From Heliocidaris tuberculata (Eukaryota > Echinodermata > Echinoidea > Camarodonta > Echinometridae): 64,000 bases of DNA. The stretch is taken from NCBI GenBank assembly GCA_025618425.1, contig CM046841.1, positions 10,736,654 through 10,800,653 on the forward strand. Reading direction: 5' to 3'. The notes beneath the pieces were generated by a model that was not told the origin of the DNA, made no database searches, and worked only from the letters and a program-made list of their open reading frames with translations. Position 1 is the stretch's first letter, and each line of letters starts with the position of its first letter. Below, piece after piece: positions 45,002 to 58,300 of this stretch. The position numbers were made by a program, and so were the translations under genes.

Positions 45002-45135
45002 TGGACATAGAGTGGAGTAAGCATAAAGAAAGATGCAGGGACACATACAGCAGTACAGAGAAAGAGAGAGGGAGAGAGAGAGAGAGGGGATACCGAAAGA
45101 CATGCTAGATAGAGATACAGAGACAGAGAAATGGC

Positions 45136-45172
<37 letters not shown>
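44970..45172. repeat. GA microsatellite cluster
   Basis: Three GA runs separated by purine-rich spacers. Confidence 0.95.
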
Positions 45173-45174
<2 letters not shown>

Positions 45175-45179
45175 GCATG

Positions 45180-46295
45180 GGCTTTTATAAAGCCTTTAGG
45201 AAGAAGTAAAAGAAAGACAGATAATAGAGGAAAAAAGGGAGTTTATTAACCAAACACGGAAGACGGGTTACTAGAACTCAAAACACTCCTGTACAAACAT
45301 CACACATGTTGATTGAATCTATTTAAAGGTGTTCGAATAAAACACATTGCTGAACGACCTACATGTACACAGTATCATCCCTTCTTGACTTCGTTATGTA
45401 ATTCGTCCTAGCATTAGCTGTGACAAACGCAACAGCAAATTTTCGCGTGACTGTGAATGGTCAAAATAACCCGTGTGTTATGATCACGTGGTTTGAATAT
45501 TTTAAAAAGGCTACATTTCTTTCTGCATAAACTTCCTGAAGGAACAAAAAAAAAAAAAAAATAATAGTTATCTCATAAATTTCATATGAGATGATGGATA
45601 CGATGCATGAAGATATACATTTACAATTACTTTTATTTCACATTATAGATCAAGTATGCATTTGTTAATACTGACCACACTGCTGGTCCCTACCGAATGA
45701 CAACAATTGACAGTAAACTATATGCATAAATAGTGCAACAGTAAAGATAATGCTAAAAAGTGGACCCACCTGAACGATTTTGGCAAGTATGAAATCGTCG
45801 AGTTAATTTCAATCCAACACAAAAAAAGGACACTGCCTCAAGGGCTCCGCTGAAAGACGTCACATCACAGGAATAAAATGATTGGCTCACGAATATTATC
45901 GTTGAGGTCTTACCTAAAAAAGAGAAGAAGAAAAAAAAAATCGCTCGCGGAGCGATCCCAACGAAATAATAGAGGGGGTTCAAAGGCATAAATCCTTGAG
46001 GTGGGACCAACAACAACGATTTCTGATGCCTTTCCCACACAACCAACGAGGGCGATTTTAGAAATGATTGATCATCTTTCGTTATCGTTACCTATATCGT
46101 ACAGGTCTGGAGAATGCCTCCTGGACTATGAACCGGACGGCCACCATTCCACAGCTTCCCCCCAAAACAACTATCCCCTTTCCAAATAACCATGTACAAC
46201 TACACTTGGACAGCTCCTTCTTAAAAAAACAAATTACTCGCTGCACAATTACCTATAGGTGATTGTCCAGGAGGTACTAACACGGGATAAGTTGG
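45180..46295. other. AT-rich DNA, nothing recognised
   Basis: Short frames only. A poly-A run lies near 45545-45562. Confidence 0.5.
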
Positions 46296-46299
46296 ATGA

Positions 46300-46352
46300 G
46301 GGGGGGGGGGGAGGGGTTAATATGCTAGGGGAATTGTTATGGGGGGGGGGGG
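46300..46352. repeat. Two poly-G runs
   Basis: G runs at about 46300-46315 and 46340-46352. Confidence 0.9.
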
Positions 46353-46475
46353 TAGAAATCCGGGTGTGGTTGTCCAATTGCTAGTTATCTTAAAACTAAA
46401 CTTGCGTTTAAACTTTTGAGATACATACCGAAAAACCGCTGACCCACAACCACGACGCACTGATCGATGCAATTT

Positions 46476-46598
46476 GTAATTTCTGATGCATTCACCTCGA
46501 AAAAGAAGTCTATGAATTTCAATGAACGAAGTTTTTGTAATTTCTGAAACATTTACCTCGGAAAAGGAAAGTCTAGGAATTTCATTGAACGACACAGC
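46476..46598 (+). repeat. Two-unit tandem duplication, 62-bp period
   Basis: GTAATTTCTGATGCATTCAC at 46476 and GTAATTTCTGAAACATTTAC at 46538, each followed by a CTCG(A/G)AAAAG block and AATTTCAWTGAACGA. On the minus strand the repeat reads FNEIPRLSFSEVN-like. It is too short and diverged to call coding. Confidence 0.85.
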
Positions 46599-46979
46599 TA
46601 GCGTGGCAGACGGGTATCATGCCATATGGGATGATACATGTATCATCACTTATTCTTCCCCTTGAAAGCCCGCTTCGGCTGTACTTTTTGGCGCAATTAT
46701 GCATGGAATTCTATCGAAAATCGAACTGCATCTTCTCTGCTTGACAGAAGAAGAAGAAAAAAAGAAGATTTGTCGAGTTTGTGAGGGAGCTTCCTTGAAA
46801 TATTGAACGCATCGGAACGATTAGATGGTGGTGGTTGGGAAGGGGGAGGAGTCTGTGATATTGCTAGTCGCACTTCCTCAAACGAAGACGATTGTATGAA
46901 ATCAGCAAGAGGTAGGAATTAGAAATACCGCATGGATGCAATGCGGATTTTTTTTTTCTCTAGAAATTATACAATATAA

Positions 46980-46983
46980 AAAT

Positions 46984-47022
<39 letters not shown>

Positions 47023-47025
47023 AAT
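46980..47025. repeat. GA microsatellite
   Basis: Nearly pure GA run. Confidence 0.95.
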
Positions 47026-47333
47026 AGAATATATTTCACAATATGCAGTTTAAATTATTCATGGTAAATGAATAAAAAGTTTTCGAAAACGATATCTGAA
47101 AAGAAAAAGACCAAAGCGAACCCCAGCATGAATAGATCAGAAAGCCACAATTTTCAGCCGAATATATGCATACCCCTCATGGTTTGGGTAGCTATCGAGA
47201 TTCTCCTAACCAACCACAGACACCTCCGACATGGACGAGTACCATCAACAAGGTAATTTGAATACTACTATTCATCACCACGCACTCTCAAGCACTTCCT
47301 CCTTCCTTGCCATACATACCTTGTGATAGATTT

Positions 47334-47484
47334 GGGGAGCGTTACATCAAGCGTGATTCATCAATCAGTGAGTTTTACTGACAAATTTGCTCTCAGCCAA
47401 TCAGATGCAAGGATTTCAGTAGCTTATAACAGTTGTCGGTAAAAAAAAAAAATCACTGACAAAACGCTTGATGAAACGCTCCCC
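47334..47484 (+). mobile_element. Palindromic MITE of the CTTGATGAAACGC family, copy 3
   Basis: Begins GGGGAGCGTTACATCAAGCG and ends CGCTTGATGAAACGCTCCCC, almost perfect reverse complements. The centre CAGCCAATCAGATGCAAGGA is identical to copy 2. A poly-A run has expanded at 47445-47456. Confidence 0.8.
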
Positions 47485-47489
47485 AGTTG

Positions 47490-49200
47490 ACAACAATTTG
47501 CGCATGTGCAGATAAAGGTCATTTGTACGGAGTACATTATTGACCTAAATACGCTTTCATAGTGTGCGCACCATGATGCGCACACCAGTATGATTTTACG
47601 TGTGAAACAAGTAGCGCGTCAACCAAAACAAATGCGCGTGCGCGTACAAATTGGTGTCATTAGGATAATAAGCCAAGTTCGTGTAGATAAAGGTCACGGG
47701 AGTGATTTTACATGTTAAAAATGGGGTCATTTTAGGTTCATTTGTACCCTGAACTAATTACGAACTGGTTTATTTGTACCATATATAGTAATTACGAACT
47801 GGTTTATAGGAGCGATAGCTCATTATGACTCTCAACAGATTACTATATAGCTACACCTCCAAGGGATCGTGAACCTGCGCGGTTAGAAAAATACACCCCC
47901 CCCCCCCCCCATATTTCTGACAACACTGGATCCTCCCCTGACTATCAGGCAGAGTTGGCAATAGTTCGATGTAATGAGCGATTGGTTCGAATCCTGGACT
48001 GGGACCCATAACACGTGCGTTGTTACCGGGATGCTCCTGACTTGTAACCCCAACAAATTAGTAATGACTCTGAATCCAATCTTAGGACAAAAGTGTGATT
48101 ATACTACTACCTGTCCCAGATGAAAATATCTGCTCCTTGTGTTTTCTACTGGTTAATCTCTAAATAATTCAAGGCATAAATAAGTAATAAAAAACAAGCG
48201 TGGAAACAGAAACACAGGCAAACAAATTACGCCCCAGTCCGATAATCCATGTCCTACACAAGACCGAAAAAAGACCGACCAAAATTTATATTTGACTATA
48301 ATGGAAGAGGAGAAGATTTTGACGATTTGTGGTCGGTTTGGGAGTCTGTTTGGCGGTGTGGTTGGGCTACATTAACAAGTCAACTCTATTTGTCAGATAA
48401 CAGCATCGAACGTGTCGAAGGTACAAATGGAAGGTGCTAGGAACCCTGTGGCCACTGACCCTCTTTAAAGGACAAGTCCTCTTCCCAAAGGACTGGCAGG
48501 ATTTCCCTGGTCTAGAGACTGTAATGGGTGATATCTTTTATTCAAACATCTCCGGTCGTGAGGAGATACAATGACGACGTGGTCTGAATATGGTTAATCA
48601 ATACAGGATTCGGTAGTTCCCACTGAGCGGTGACTTTAATAGGGCAACCAGTGGCGTAGCTGCGACGGGTACAGGGGGCTTCCGCTACCACATATGTCGA
48701 AATAAAAGAGAGAAAGAGAGGGGGGATAAGGGGTAAGGGAGGGGGTTGGGTGGTTATACCAATTTCCCAAGCGATCCCCCTAACCAATTGGCTTGTTAAT
48801 TTCATTTCATCCCTCGGGTAAGACCGATGCCCCCCCCCCCCCTCCTTGATGCCAGTAGCCTCTCATTGTCTGGCCCCACGCCAATCCACTCAGGATAAAA
48901 TCAATCAAAGAAAATACTCCTTGAATGCCATCAGCACGCTCTTCAATTCAAATTTGCATTTGAGTGGATGGGTTAGAAATCCAATATAAGAGTGGGAAAT
49001 AGCTTTCATTTGCACAACCGAGTTTTAATAGTCATGTTAGTTTTTAAAGATTGTCAAAGGATAGCCGCTACCTACCTCTAACAAATTAAGCCTCTGTGCA
49101 GAAAAAAGTGAACTTTGATTAGCGGTTTTTTTCGCCCATCATGGATTGTAAAATTATAAGCATAATATCATGTATGCGATCGTGGGAAGAAATAACTCAA
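47490..49200. other. No gene recognised; C and G homopolymers
   Basis: TAATTACGAACTGGTTTAT occurs twice near 47756 and 47791. Poly-C runs lie near 47897-47912 and 48830-48842. AGTGGCGTAGCTGCG at 48650 may be a fragment of the poly-G-associated repeat. Confidence 0.45.
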
Positions 49201-49202
49201 GA

Positions 49203-49465
49203 CAGTGGTGTAGAGTGTGTCCATAATTTTAAGAGTGGGGGGGGGGGGGGGCACCGGTTTTACTCGAAGGATGAAATGCGAATTTACAAGGCCATTGATT
49301 ATTGGAGATGTGTATGGGAGGGGTTAGTAGCGTCCCTCTTTTCATGTCACATTTCTCTCTCCCTCATTTCTCTCTCTCCCCGCCCCCCCCCTCTTCATTC
49401 TTCCATTTTCGCCTGTTGATTGGGGGCGCATGCTCTCAATGCCCCCCACCCCCAGCTAGACCAAT
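49203..49465 (+). repeat. Second copy of the poly-G-associated GCACCGG repeat
   Basis: Same landmark order as 14505-14790, with 17 G before CACCGG. The frames across it are Gly/Pro/Ser-rich artefacts. Confidence 0.5.
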
Positions 49466-49950
49466 GACTTCAGATCCTGACGAAAATTCTTTTTTCTTCC
49501 TTCACTCGAACAAATAAGTTATAATTATCGAGGCAGTACAAGAATATCCTGGTCATTAAAAGAAGAAATCAAAGGCTATAGTAATAAGACAGAAAAAAAG
49601 TCAGTTTGATTGGAAATTGTGGAAATAATCATAATAGTTACTTGGGATTACCTGAAAATCTCTAATCAAATCCTATAAAGCAAAACATTACTGCTCGGAA
49701 ACAGAGCTATTATAGGGTAAAGAGATAATTTAGACTGATAATTGGTATTTACGAGACCTCATCAGCTAATTGTTCGACTTATTTTCCGGCTAAAAAAGGG
49801 ATTCAAGTCATTATATAGTATTAACTATTTTTCGACATCAAAAGGAGGTTACTGACTTTCACGTAAGAGACAAAACTGAATAAACTAAAATTATGCTACT
49901 GCTGATGTTCCGGGAATGACGCATACATTGCATGGTCTTATTGTCTGTAG

Positions 49951-50700
49951 TGATATTGATTGTTTTGTGAGATGAAATCTAGTGACTTCATGAAATAGAT
50001 TAGACAAAATAAGTCATACTGTCAGGACGTCATTTCAACAAATTATTCGCGCCAAATATTTGGAAACGCATTCGACAGTGTCTCGAATTACTGTGTTATT
50101 TGTGAGACATCATGGGCTCATCGCTGATATCAATATTCGAAATGATATTGATTGTTTTGGGAGATGAAATCTAGTTACTTAACTTAATGAATTTGAGAGA
50201 ATCATGGACATAACACCATTTCAACAAACTTTTTGGGCCAGATATCTCGAAACTCATTTCACAGCATCTCAAACTGCTGTATTCTTTGTCTATGGCCTCA
50301 CTGATAATTGCTATGACCCATAGTAATAAATGATACTTTTGTCGTAATCATGGTAATGGAATTCATTATTTTGGGAGATCATTTCATGAACTGGATCTTA
50401 GAAACTGAGTCCTGTGAACAGAAAATCATTTCACCAAGCTACTTTTGTCAAATATCTAAAAACGCATACGACAACGAACGAAATCAAGGCCTCTCTAGTG
50501 ACGTTCTTTCCATAATATCAATGTATGCAATGTTATTGATTTATTATGGGAGTTGATATCTGATGACTTATAGATATAGGAGAATGAGTCCCATGGGCAT
50601 AACGTAATTTCAACAAACTCTTTGGGGCCAGATATCTGCAAACCAGTTGCACAACATCACAGATGTTGCATTTTTGTGAGGCCTCAATGCAAGGTAAACG
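49951..50700 (+). repeat. Degenerate four-unit tandem array, ~175-215-bp units
   Basis: Units start near 49951, 50143, 50357 and 50531 with TGATATTGATTGTTTTGKGA or diverged forms. Each continues with GAGATGAAATCTAGTGACTT-like sequence, ATTTCAACAAA, GCCARATATCT and AAACGCATTCGACA-like segments. All four keep this order. The array lies just left of the second copy of the 5.5-kb duplicate. Confidence 0.8.
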
Positions 50701-51610
50701 AAGGAAATAGAATTTACCCCTAAATAAATAGAAGTTGGTGATTTTCATTTAGGAACAGGTATTGTTGTCAGGAGCGATACAGACAGCTTTTAGAAGATGA
50801 CATTTGGGAGATCCAATTCATCTATCGCGAGTCTCGAGTTACGTAGATAGAAACCTGTAGTTTTCCCCTCGGTAATGGGAAATGTGTTTCTCAAATAAGT
50901 TTGTATTGATGTCCGGGATCACTCCCAATTTTCCGACGAAAGAATTGGTTCCTCGAATCTTCTGTGATTTGTAACGGTGTTTGTTTTAGAATAGATCGTA
51001 AATGGCTTATTGGGGACACACAGTTGTTATCAGTGCGGTAGAAATGGAACACAGGAAAGATAAAGAGAGAGAAAAAAAAACTAACTTTATGATTATGAAG
51101 ACAAGACTTAAATCTGTTGTATACAACATTTTCTTCGTCAATTAGGCCTACAGGTCTTCGATTTTTACAAAACGAATTGTGGCCATTAGCTCTTTTCTTT
51201 TCACTTTCGACATTGCCATCAGTAGGACAAAGAGAGGGATGTAGTGTTTTGACCTTTACAACAAGAAGAAGACAAACAATCTGACGGATTTACTCCACTA
51301 CGGATACTTGTTACTGATCGTTGAATACTTGTTAGCCTCAAACCTTTGTCGACCTTTTTAAAGCATTTCATGCTATGTTGAATGAAATACAATTATATAA
51401 ACAAAGCCTATAGGTAAATGCTCTTTTCACTTCCATACATATCGCATTTTAGAGGGTCGAGTTGTAAATTACTTTCAAAGTCGCCTGTCGGATACTTCAA
51501 AAACCTGTCTACGTGTTGATTTAGAAATAGATGGATTGGGTATGAGGGAAACAGGTGATATCTGTTTTACCTGATGGGTGAAAAAATACAAGAGCTCCGC
51601 AAGAAAGAGA

Positions 51611-51669
<59 letters not shown>

Positions 51670-52525
51670 GGGGGGGGGGGGGGGGGGAAATAGGATGTAG
51701 GGGTAATGCTTAATTTCAAATTTACCGATGCCAATGATGATATAATTTATGACCTATTTTTACAAAAGTAATTAATGTCCCTCCATTAACTTCTGATCGG
51801 TATTGATGCGTATTTAATATAATTATCTTCAGTCAGTCGATAAGGGATAGATTCACCCTGTTAAGATTATTATTTCTTTTCACAATCTTCCATGCCATAT
51901 CCAGGAAAACTCAGTCATGCATATTGTTGTTGTTTGTTCTTGCTTTTTATGAAGTTGCATCTCTGAAAACAAAGCCTTTTCGATGAATTGTCTAATACAA
52001 TGCTGTTCGGAAATACAATCCATGACTATAATACTTTCTTAACGTAGGCCATCGTAGCAGCATAAGATTCCTTTATATCATTTGACCTTCCTCGATCTAT
52101 GAAATTTTGTTATTTGTTAGTAACGTAATGATTGCAGTTACGCCATTGATATACATTTTTGGGGGTCTATTACCAACTAAATATATTGTCAGATGTAAAC
52201 TGTAACACTAATTTTGTTATTTGTTAGTAACGAAATGATTGCATTTACGCCATTGATCTACATTTTTTTCGGGGGGGGGGGGGGGGTGGGGGGAGGTCTA
52301 TTACCAACTAAATATATTGTCAGATGTAAGCTGTAACACTTCATACCCCACCCTGCCCAAGTCAAATTTCTCTGATTTGGCCAACTACACTACACGGGAT
52401 TACTGATTTATTGATTTTATTGATGTAGAAGTATCAAACATAAATTTAATGTGAGGAAATACCGATTACTACTTATACTGATCTATCATCATTACATACA
52501 TTAAAAAAATAGGAATTGAAATTAT

Positions 52526-52870
52526 TTAGACAATGTTTTCATCAATCGTTTGAACAGTAAGTAAGCTCGAAAATTGTCCCACACAACATACAATAAATCG
52601 CACGTATGCAGTGTAAAAACTGATCTTTGTTTTGAGTATTGTCTGGTTCATAATTTCAGTGAGATTGTAGGCTCTTGGCAATAGATCAAATCTAACGTCC
52701 CACTCGCCTCTGGGATTTTCGCCTTCCCAGCACGAGGAACGGCGTTTAAGAGATTCTAAAAGGATAACATTTTCGCTGTTGAGTCGATGAGAGCATTGTT
52801 TTAGTCCAGTCGCCTGAGATGGGTGTCCAATCATGTCTCCACCATGTGACGTGTAAAGTAATGCTATCAA
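52526..52870 (-). CDS. Duplicate of the weak 114-codon open frame
   Basis: The protein is identical to that of the frame at 1523-1867. One synonymous difference separates the two. The same doubts apply. Confidence 0.12.
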   Translation of the reverse strand: MIALLYTSHGGDMIGHPSQATGLKQCSHRLNSENVILLESLKRRSSCWEGENPRGEWDVRFDLLPRAYNLTEIMNQTILKTKISFYTAYVRFIVCCVGQFSSLLTVQTIDENIV

Positions 52871-54210
52871 TCTTAATGTAAATTCCCTAACCTGATAACA
52901 TTTCCATTCGCCTTTTGAGTCGCTTTACATTATGATGCATGTTCTATTGTAACGACGTTATCACGGGGAAACAGAAAACTTGTTTTATATCGCCGGAATG
53001 CCAGCCGGTCTGACTCTCACAACCAATTAAGTGAAATATAAATCTCGAGAGAGGCAATTACGTCAATATCCACAGTTCATTTGCATATTGACCCTGCAGT
53101 GGTGATGATTGTGTTAGAAAGAGGTTTTTAAAGGAACTGTGTTGTATCAATATTGTTGGGGTTATAGGTAAGATCCATCTTAACACTTTCTTCCCATAAT
53201 AACGCACCTGAAAAAAAAGAAAGATCATGTCAACAACAGCAACAACTATAATGATAATAATAGTAATAATAAAAATAACAACAATGATAATAATAATGAT
53301 AACGATAACAACGATAATAATGATAATAATGATAATAACAATCATAATAAAAACAATAATAACAATCATAAATTTCCCACAACATTCTCTCAATAAAGAT
53401 AATGGAAAACAAACTAAAAAAAACAAAAACAAAAAACCTACAACTTTTTACATATATTTCATCAATGCCTAAAAAAGATTCCTCAAGCAATTGAAAACAG
53501 ATTTATACACTTTCTACTCATTTCAAATTTTCCAAGTTTTCTGGAGCTGTCCCCGCTCATTTTGAACTTCCTGCTAATTTACGCTACGCCCTCCTGCTAT
53601 TCTTCGTGTAGAATTGAGCTAGATGTTGTCTGTATGCAGTATCTGACCATATTAAATACAATTTAAATGACAGTTGAGTTGGGGAATTCCATTAGGCTAG
53701 GAATAAGTGGAGAGATCGTCTACTTCTTTATATTTCTTTTACGTCTAATCGACATTTGTTTTGAAACGACTCGTTAAGCTTTACAAACGTAATTAAATCC
53801 CAGCCTGATATCTCTTATATATGCACAGCGTCGCCCCTTTTACATCACATGGCATTCATCCATGTGCCTTCTCTAGGAAAGTTTATTCACGAGTTTTTTG
53901 TGCGTTTTTTTTTTTTGGGGGGGGGGGAGGGGGTTGCTTTTGTGTGTGTGTGTGTGTGTGTGTTTTGTGTTTTTGCGTGTTTTCTTTTGTTACCATCTTT
54001 TCGCCCGAAAAAACCTAGAGACTCTGTAGAAAGATATCAACTCAATTATTATTGAATTATAACGTCTGCGATCAGACGTCTAGCCGCTGCATCTTACGTG
54101 GCACTACAGGAGGTGTTAATTACGACATCATCATTACAGACCTGACGTTTGTGGGATGCGAGACGTATTTCGTATGTCGTATGTGTGGTGCGTGAAGAAG
54201 ATGTTTTGAG

Positions 54211-54333
54211 TGCCTCAGTCACACGACCAAACCGACTCAACACCGACTCCGAACCGAACGATTCTTCTTCATTCGAGGTAATGCATTTTGGTTTTGTTCT
54301 GTCTGGTGTCGGTCTTGTTGCTGTGACTGGCCT
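54211..54333. mobile_element. Third copy of the GTCACA element, inside the duplicated block
   Basis: This is the partner of 3186-3308 through the large duplication and not an independent insertion. Confidence 0.6.
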
Positions 54334-54911
54334 CGAGTATGAGATTGACACGAAACTCAGGCATTCACCAATGTGCCTTATTGAACTACATGCCTGAATG
54401 TGTGGGTATGTTGATGTGTGCGGGATGAGTGGGTGAGTGAGAAGGGAAGGTGGCAAAGGAGACATCTTGACGAGTGTTGACAGGGAGGAACTTGATACAA
54501 CTTATAGGCCTTTCGTAACTGTACTCTCTAAGAAATAAAAATCGAGTGATCACTGACGTCACTCCCCGGGGGAATGAAAAAAAAAATAAGAGTGAAATAG
54601 AGTGAAACTCCACTCTTTTCCTTTTGGATACCACTCGATAGTTACTCGATATTCACTCCTAAAAAGTGATCACTGACGTGACTCCCGGGGGAGTGAAAAC
54701 ATAGTGAAAATTCACTCTTTTTTATAGAGAGAGTAACAGAGAAAGAGCAAGAGAGAGACTAGCAGACAGTAAAACAAACAGCAACAGACAGTTGGTCAAA
54801 CAGACATATAATGCAGATAAAAAACAAGCAAACAAACAACCAGGCAGACAAATTGAATTTGAGAGGTAGGAAGAAAGATAGGGGAGGGGAGAGACAGAAT
54901 GGAATACAGAA

Positions 54912-54942
<31 letters not shown>

Positions 54943-55816
54943 CAGATAGAGATAGGACATTTTGTTTGCATGGTTGTCTTTATTTTTTTGGGCCAACCTC
55001 TGTATGTAAGGTAAATATTTTTCCATGCTTGTAAACTGGCTCCATGGAAGACCAGCAGCAATATAATATTGCAGCTGAATATGGACTACCAGCTGTATGC
55101 TTTATTATTACCCATTACCTCTACCATTTACATATTTTGTATCTATATGACCAATGTTCTTTTTTGTGCATATATGTATTTATGTGTCATTTTTATATAC
55201 GGAAATAAAACAAACAAAACAAACAAGAGAGAGAGAGAGAGAGAGAGAGAAAGCAAGATATGGAGACAAAAACACACACACACAAACACACATACAATTA
55301 TTTTTAAAACGTTTATAAACGAAAGAAACTAAGACAAAAAATTGTAAACTACTTCATCTTGATAACGGCTGATCCATTGCCAATCTTAATTGAAAGTTAG
55401 CACTTGTATATTTCAGCGTCTTGTAAATATTTTCGATTTTCCGGGAGAAAGAAAAGGGTCACTGGAATAGAGTATATCTAGTAGTGAGATGCATTAACGA
55501 TTAATCGAATATAATAGGCCAAGTAACTGATCCTATATAGAACAATAATGGATTCTTTTGCAGCAGCAGCAAAAAAAAAAAAAAAAAAAAAAAATCTTTC
55601 AAACTTCGACGATAATGGATAGATCGCGAGTGAGAAAGGTTGATATGTTAAGCTGCTAATATCGGATTTAAATCTGCATTTATCCCTGAAATAATCTCAC
55701 TCTGAATTTATTCTTCAAATTGCATTCCAGTTGCACCTGCTGAACATATTGAACTAAATCCGTGTCCGAATATTTTATCTTAAAAAAAGCAAAGACATAA
55801 ACACAGAGTAATCGGT

Positions 55817-56052
55817 ATAATGATAATAATGATAATACTGTCCATTTATATAGCGCAGCTACTATACAAATATACTCTACTCTAAGTGTCGTTACCCTGG
55901 CTTTAGCCAAGCTGCCATTATAATGCGCTATTAAAGCATTCAATGAATTTCCTCCTACCGGGTACTCATTTACTTCACCTGTGTGCCGAGTGGCCAATGT
56001 AGATTAACGTCTTGCCAACGGTCATTAGTGACCACTAGACCACGACTGTCCG
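55817..56052 (-). mobile_element. tRNA-derived SINE, partner copy in the duplicated block
   Basis: Same element as 4782-5021. Small differences include loss of one A in the CTTTAAGCCAAGC segment. Confidence 0.55.
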
Positions 56053-56549
56053 GTTCTAGTGGATATAGTAGTTTCATACTAAAATTAGTCACACCTCTTA
56101 CACCTGCTGTTGAGAGCCAGAAGGACGTTAACTCTCTGTTAAAGTTCATGATGTGACACCCTTCTTGCTCTGATGCAATGTGAAAAAAAAAAGAAATCTA
56201 CGTCGTGGATCGCACCCACTCAGCATCACTCTAGTAAGTGGTGACCCTTCCATGCACTTGGTCGCCTATCCAGTCAAAATAAGCATCGTTGCAAGTAATT
56301 AACATAATGAAAAAAAAATCCAGGTGTAACTATTAATAATTGTGTGTTTTACACATACAATTTAAATAAATTACTTACCTATGGAGTTTCACTATAAAAT
56401 CTACCTGTAATCAAAAGAGCAACACCTCTATTGAACCGTAGTTTCCAATCAATAAAACATTTCTTAATTTTGCGTTGCAGTTGTCCTTTTTGGTCAACAG
56501 TGGTCACTTTTTTACCCTTTTACCCTTAGAGTAGAAAACAGGTGAAAAT

Positions 56550-57285
56550 AACCATTAACCCTCTGTATCAGTTAAAAATTGCCGACAGCAGTGGTGTTGT
56601 AAATACAATTGGTACTGAAAGAGTTAATGGTCATAAACTTTTCGTTTCAACCTTGTCTCGTATTAGCCGTGGACCCGTTTGTTCGCCGATAACGCTCGGT
56701 TCGAAAGCGATCGAAATAGATCCCTCGGTTCCTTATGTCTTATTCAAACCAACTTAGTCACGATCTGATTTCGAAACGAGTCTTTTCTTTTCCTGGTCAT
56801 CTTATGCAAATTTATAATAAAATCAATACACCGGTTTCGATTTCCCAATTACGGACCGGTGAAATCTGATTTATTAAAACAGGTGTGCTCCGAATTCGAA
56901 ATTGGGTTTGGAAGAAAAGCATTTTTCTCGTCTGATAAGTGAAATTTGATTTCACTTGATATATCAAGTATCCGTTCCTCTGTCGGTGAGAACAGCATTA
57001 CATTTCTCGTTCATAATTTCCCAGGCATGCTCGTGAATATCTTGAACATGCGTTTCCCACAGACTGGCACAGGTCGTGAAGGTAATTGATAGAGAAAAGG
57101 CCATTATAATCTTTGAAATAAGATTATATCTTCAATTGTAATTGTATCAATCTATCTTCTTGAATATAGTGCATGATTCAAATGCATACATACTATGAAA
57201 TGGATCATTTTACATTTAAGATAAGGTGTAATATTTTCCTGCCTTCCAGGCTCCCATCTCGCGGTCCGTTTATTGTTTTTTTTTT

Positions 57286-57323
<38 letters not shown>

Positions 57324-57800
57324 TTTAAAATATGTATCTCTCTTTCCATTGCTCTCTAAACCCATCATCCTTTTTTTATCTTTATTTTTATAAAGGCTAC
57401 GTGTTTATTTCCTGGAAAACAAACTCCCCTTGTGTTTTATTAAATAGGCGTTGTAACACCAAACTAAAAGTTCTTGCAAGGAAAGCTGCATCGAAGCCTG
57501 TTGGCAAAACATTATCAAGAAAGTTCCCATACCAGCCTAACTCTTATTCTCTTTATCTCTCGACTTTACTGCACATCTTTTTATTAAACGGAAGACAAGA
57601 TTTGGAAAAATGATTGACAGCTGTTTCAGAAGCTACTACCGACCTAAGGATATTCATCGACCTAATTATTCTCCATAATGCGGATCATGAATTTCTCCGG
57701 TTGCATCCTATGAAATGCAAAATGAACTGTCCACATTTCAAAATAAGTAAAGCCTGTTAAAGAAAAGGTTGAAGGTAAAAAAAAATAATAATAATAAAAA
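56550..57800. other. AT-rich DNA; CT microsatellite at 57290-57321
   Basis: Right flank of the duplicate. It includes a CT run and frames of 71 and 93 codons without recognised content. Confidence 0.5.
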
Positions 57801-57804
57801 AAAA

Positions 57805-58300
57805 ACCCGCAAGGTTTCTCTTTATGTCAGTTTAGTAGGACAACATAGTAGAAATGTCCCTTGAAAAGGATTGTTCTTCAAATGCCCTCATATTCAAAAT
57901 ATGATTAGAAATAGATGAAAGTTTTGGAACCATTCCTACATGTGCGCGTGCGTATGGCAAGCCGTTTTAACATTTATTCACATTTTCTGATATCAAGAAT
58001 TAGATTTCTTGATACCAAGAATTCATTTCTTGATATCAAGAATTCATTTTTTGATATCAAGAATTTCCATTTGTTAACCACATAAAATCATTTCTTGATA
58101 TCAAGAATTCATTTCTTGATATCAAGAAATGAATTCTTGATATCAAGAAATCTAATTCTTGATATCAGAAAATGTGAATAAATGTTAAAACGGCTTGCCA
58201 TACGTGCGCGCTCGCGCGCTTGTGTGTGTAGTCCCATTATTTCTCTGGACGGTGCAAGTGCTTTCAGCACGACAGTCAATTTCTTAGAATTCTGATGATT
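57805..58300. repeat. Diverged repeat (sister of 7.57-7.81 kb) interrupted by a palindrome
   Basis: Matches 7570-7810 at GTCCCTTGAAAA, AATGCCCTCA and ACATGTG, then again after the palindrome at GTCAATTTCTTA. The palindrome therefore entered an older repeat. Confidence 0.5.
57951..58204. mobile_element. 254-bp near-perfect palindrome with TTGATATCAAGAA repeats
   Basis: The outer arms CGTATGGCAAGCCGTTTTAA and TTAAAACGGCTTGCCATACG are perfect inverses. Pairing continues about 95 bp with one mismatch. The inner part is a tandem of a 21-bp unit (TTCTTGATATCAAGAATTCAT), itself palindromic, around an unpaired ATTTCCATTTGTTAACCACA segment. No frame. Likely a young hairpin MITE. Confidence 0.85.

Larger units (their letters stand above)
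51009..56549 (+). repeat. Right copy of the ~5.5-kb direct duplication
   Basis: This is the second copy of the block at 1-5517, 24 bp longer because of net microsatellite and homopolymer differences. Here both flanks are continuous sequence. A degenerate tandem array and unique DNA lie on the left, and AT-rich DNA beginning AACCATTAACCCTCTG lies on the right. That right flank is not the sequence found beyond the gap at 6018. The high similarity across non-coding DNA implies either alleles or a very recent duplication. Confidence 0.95.
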
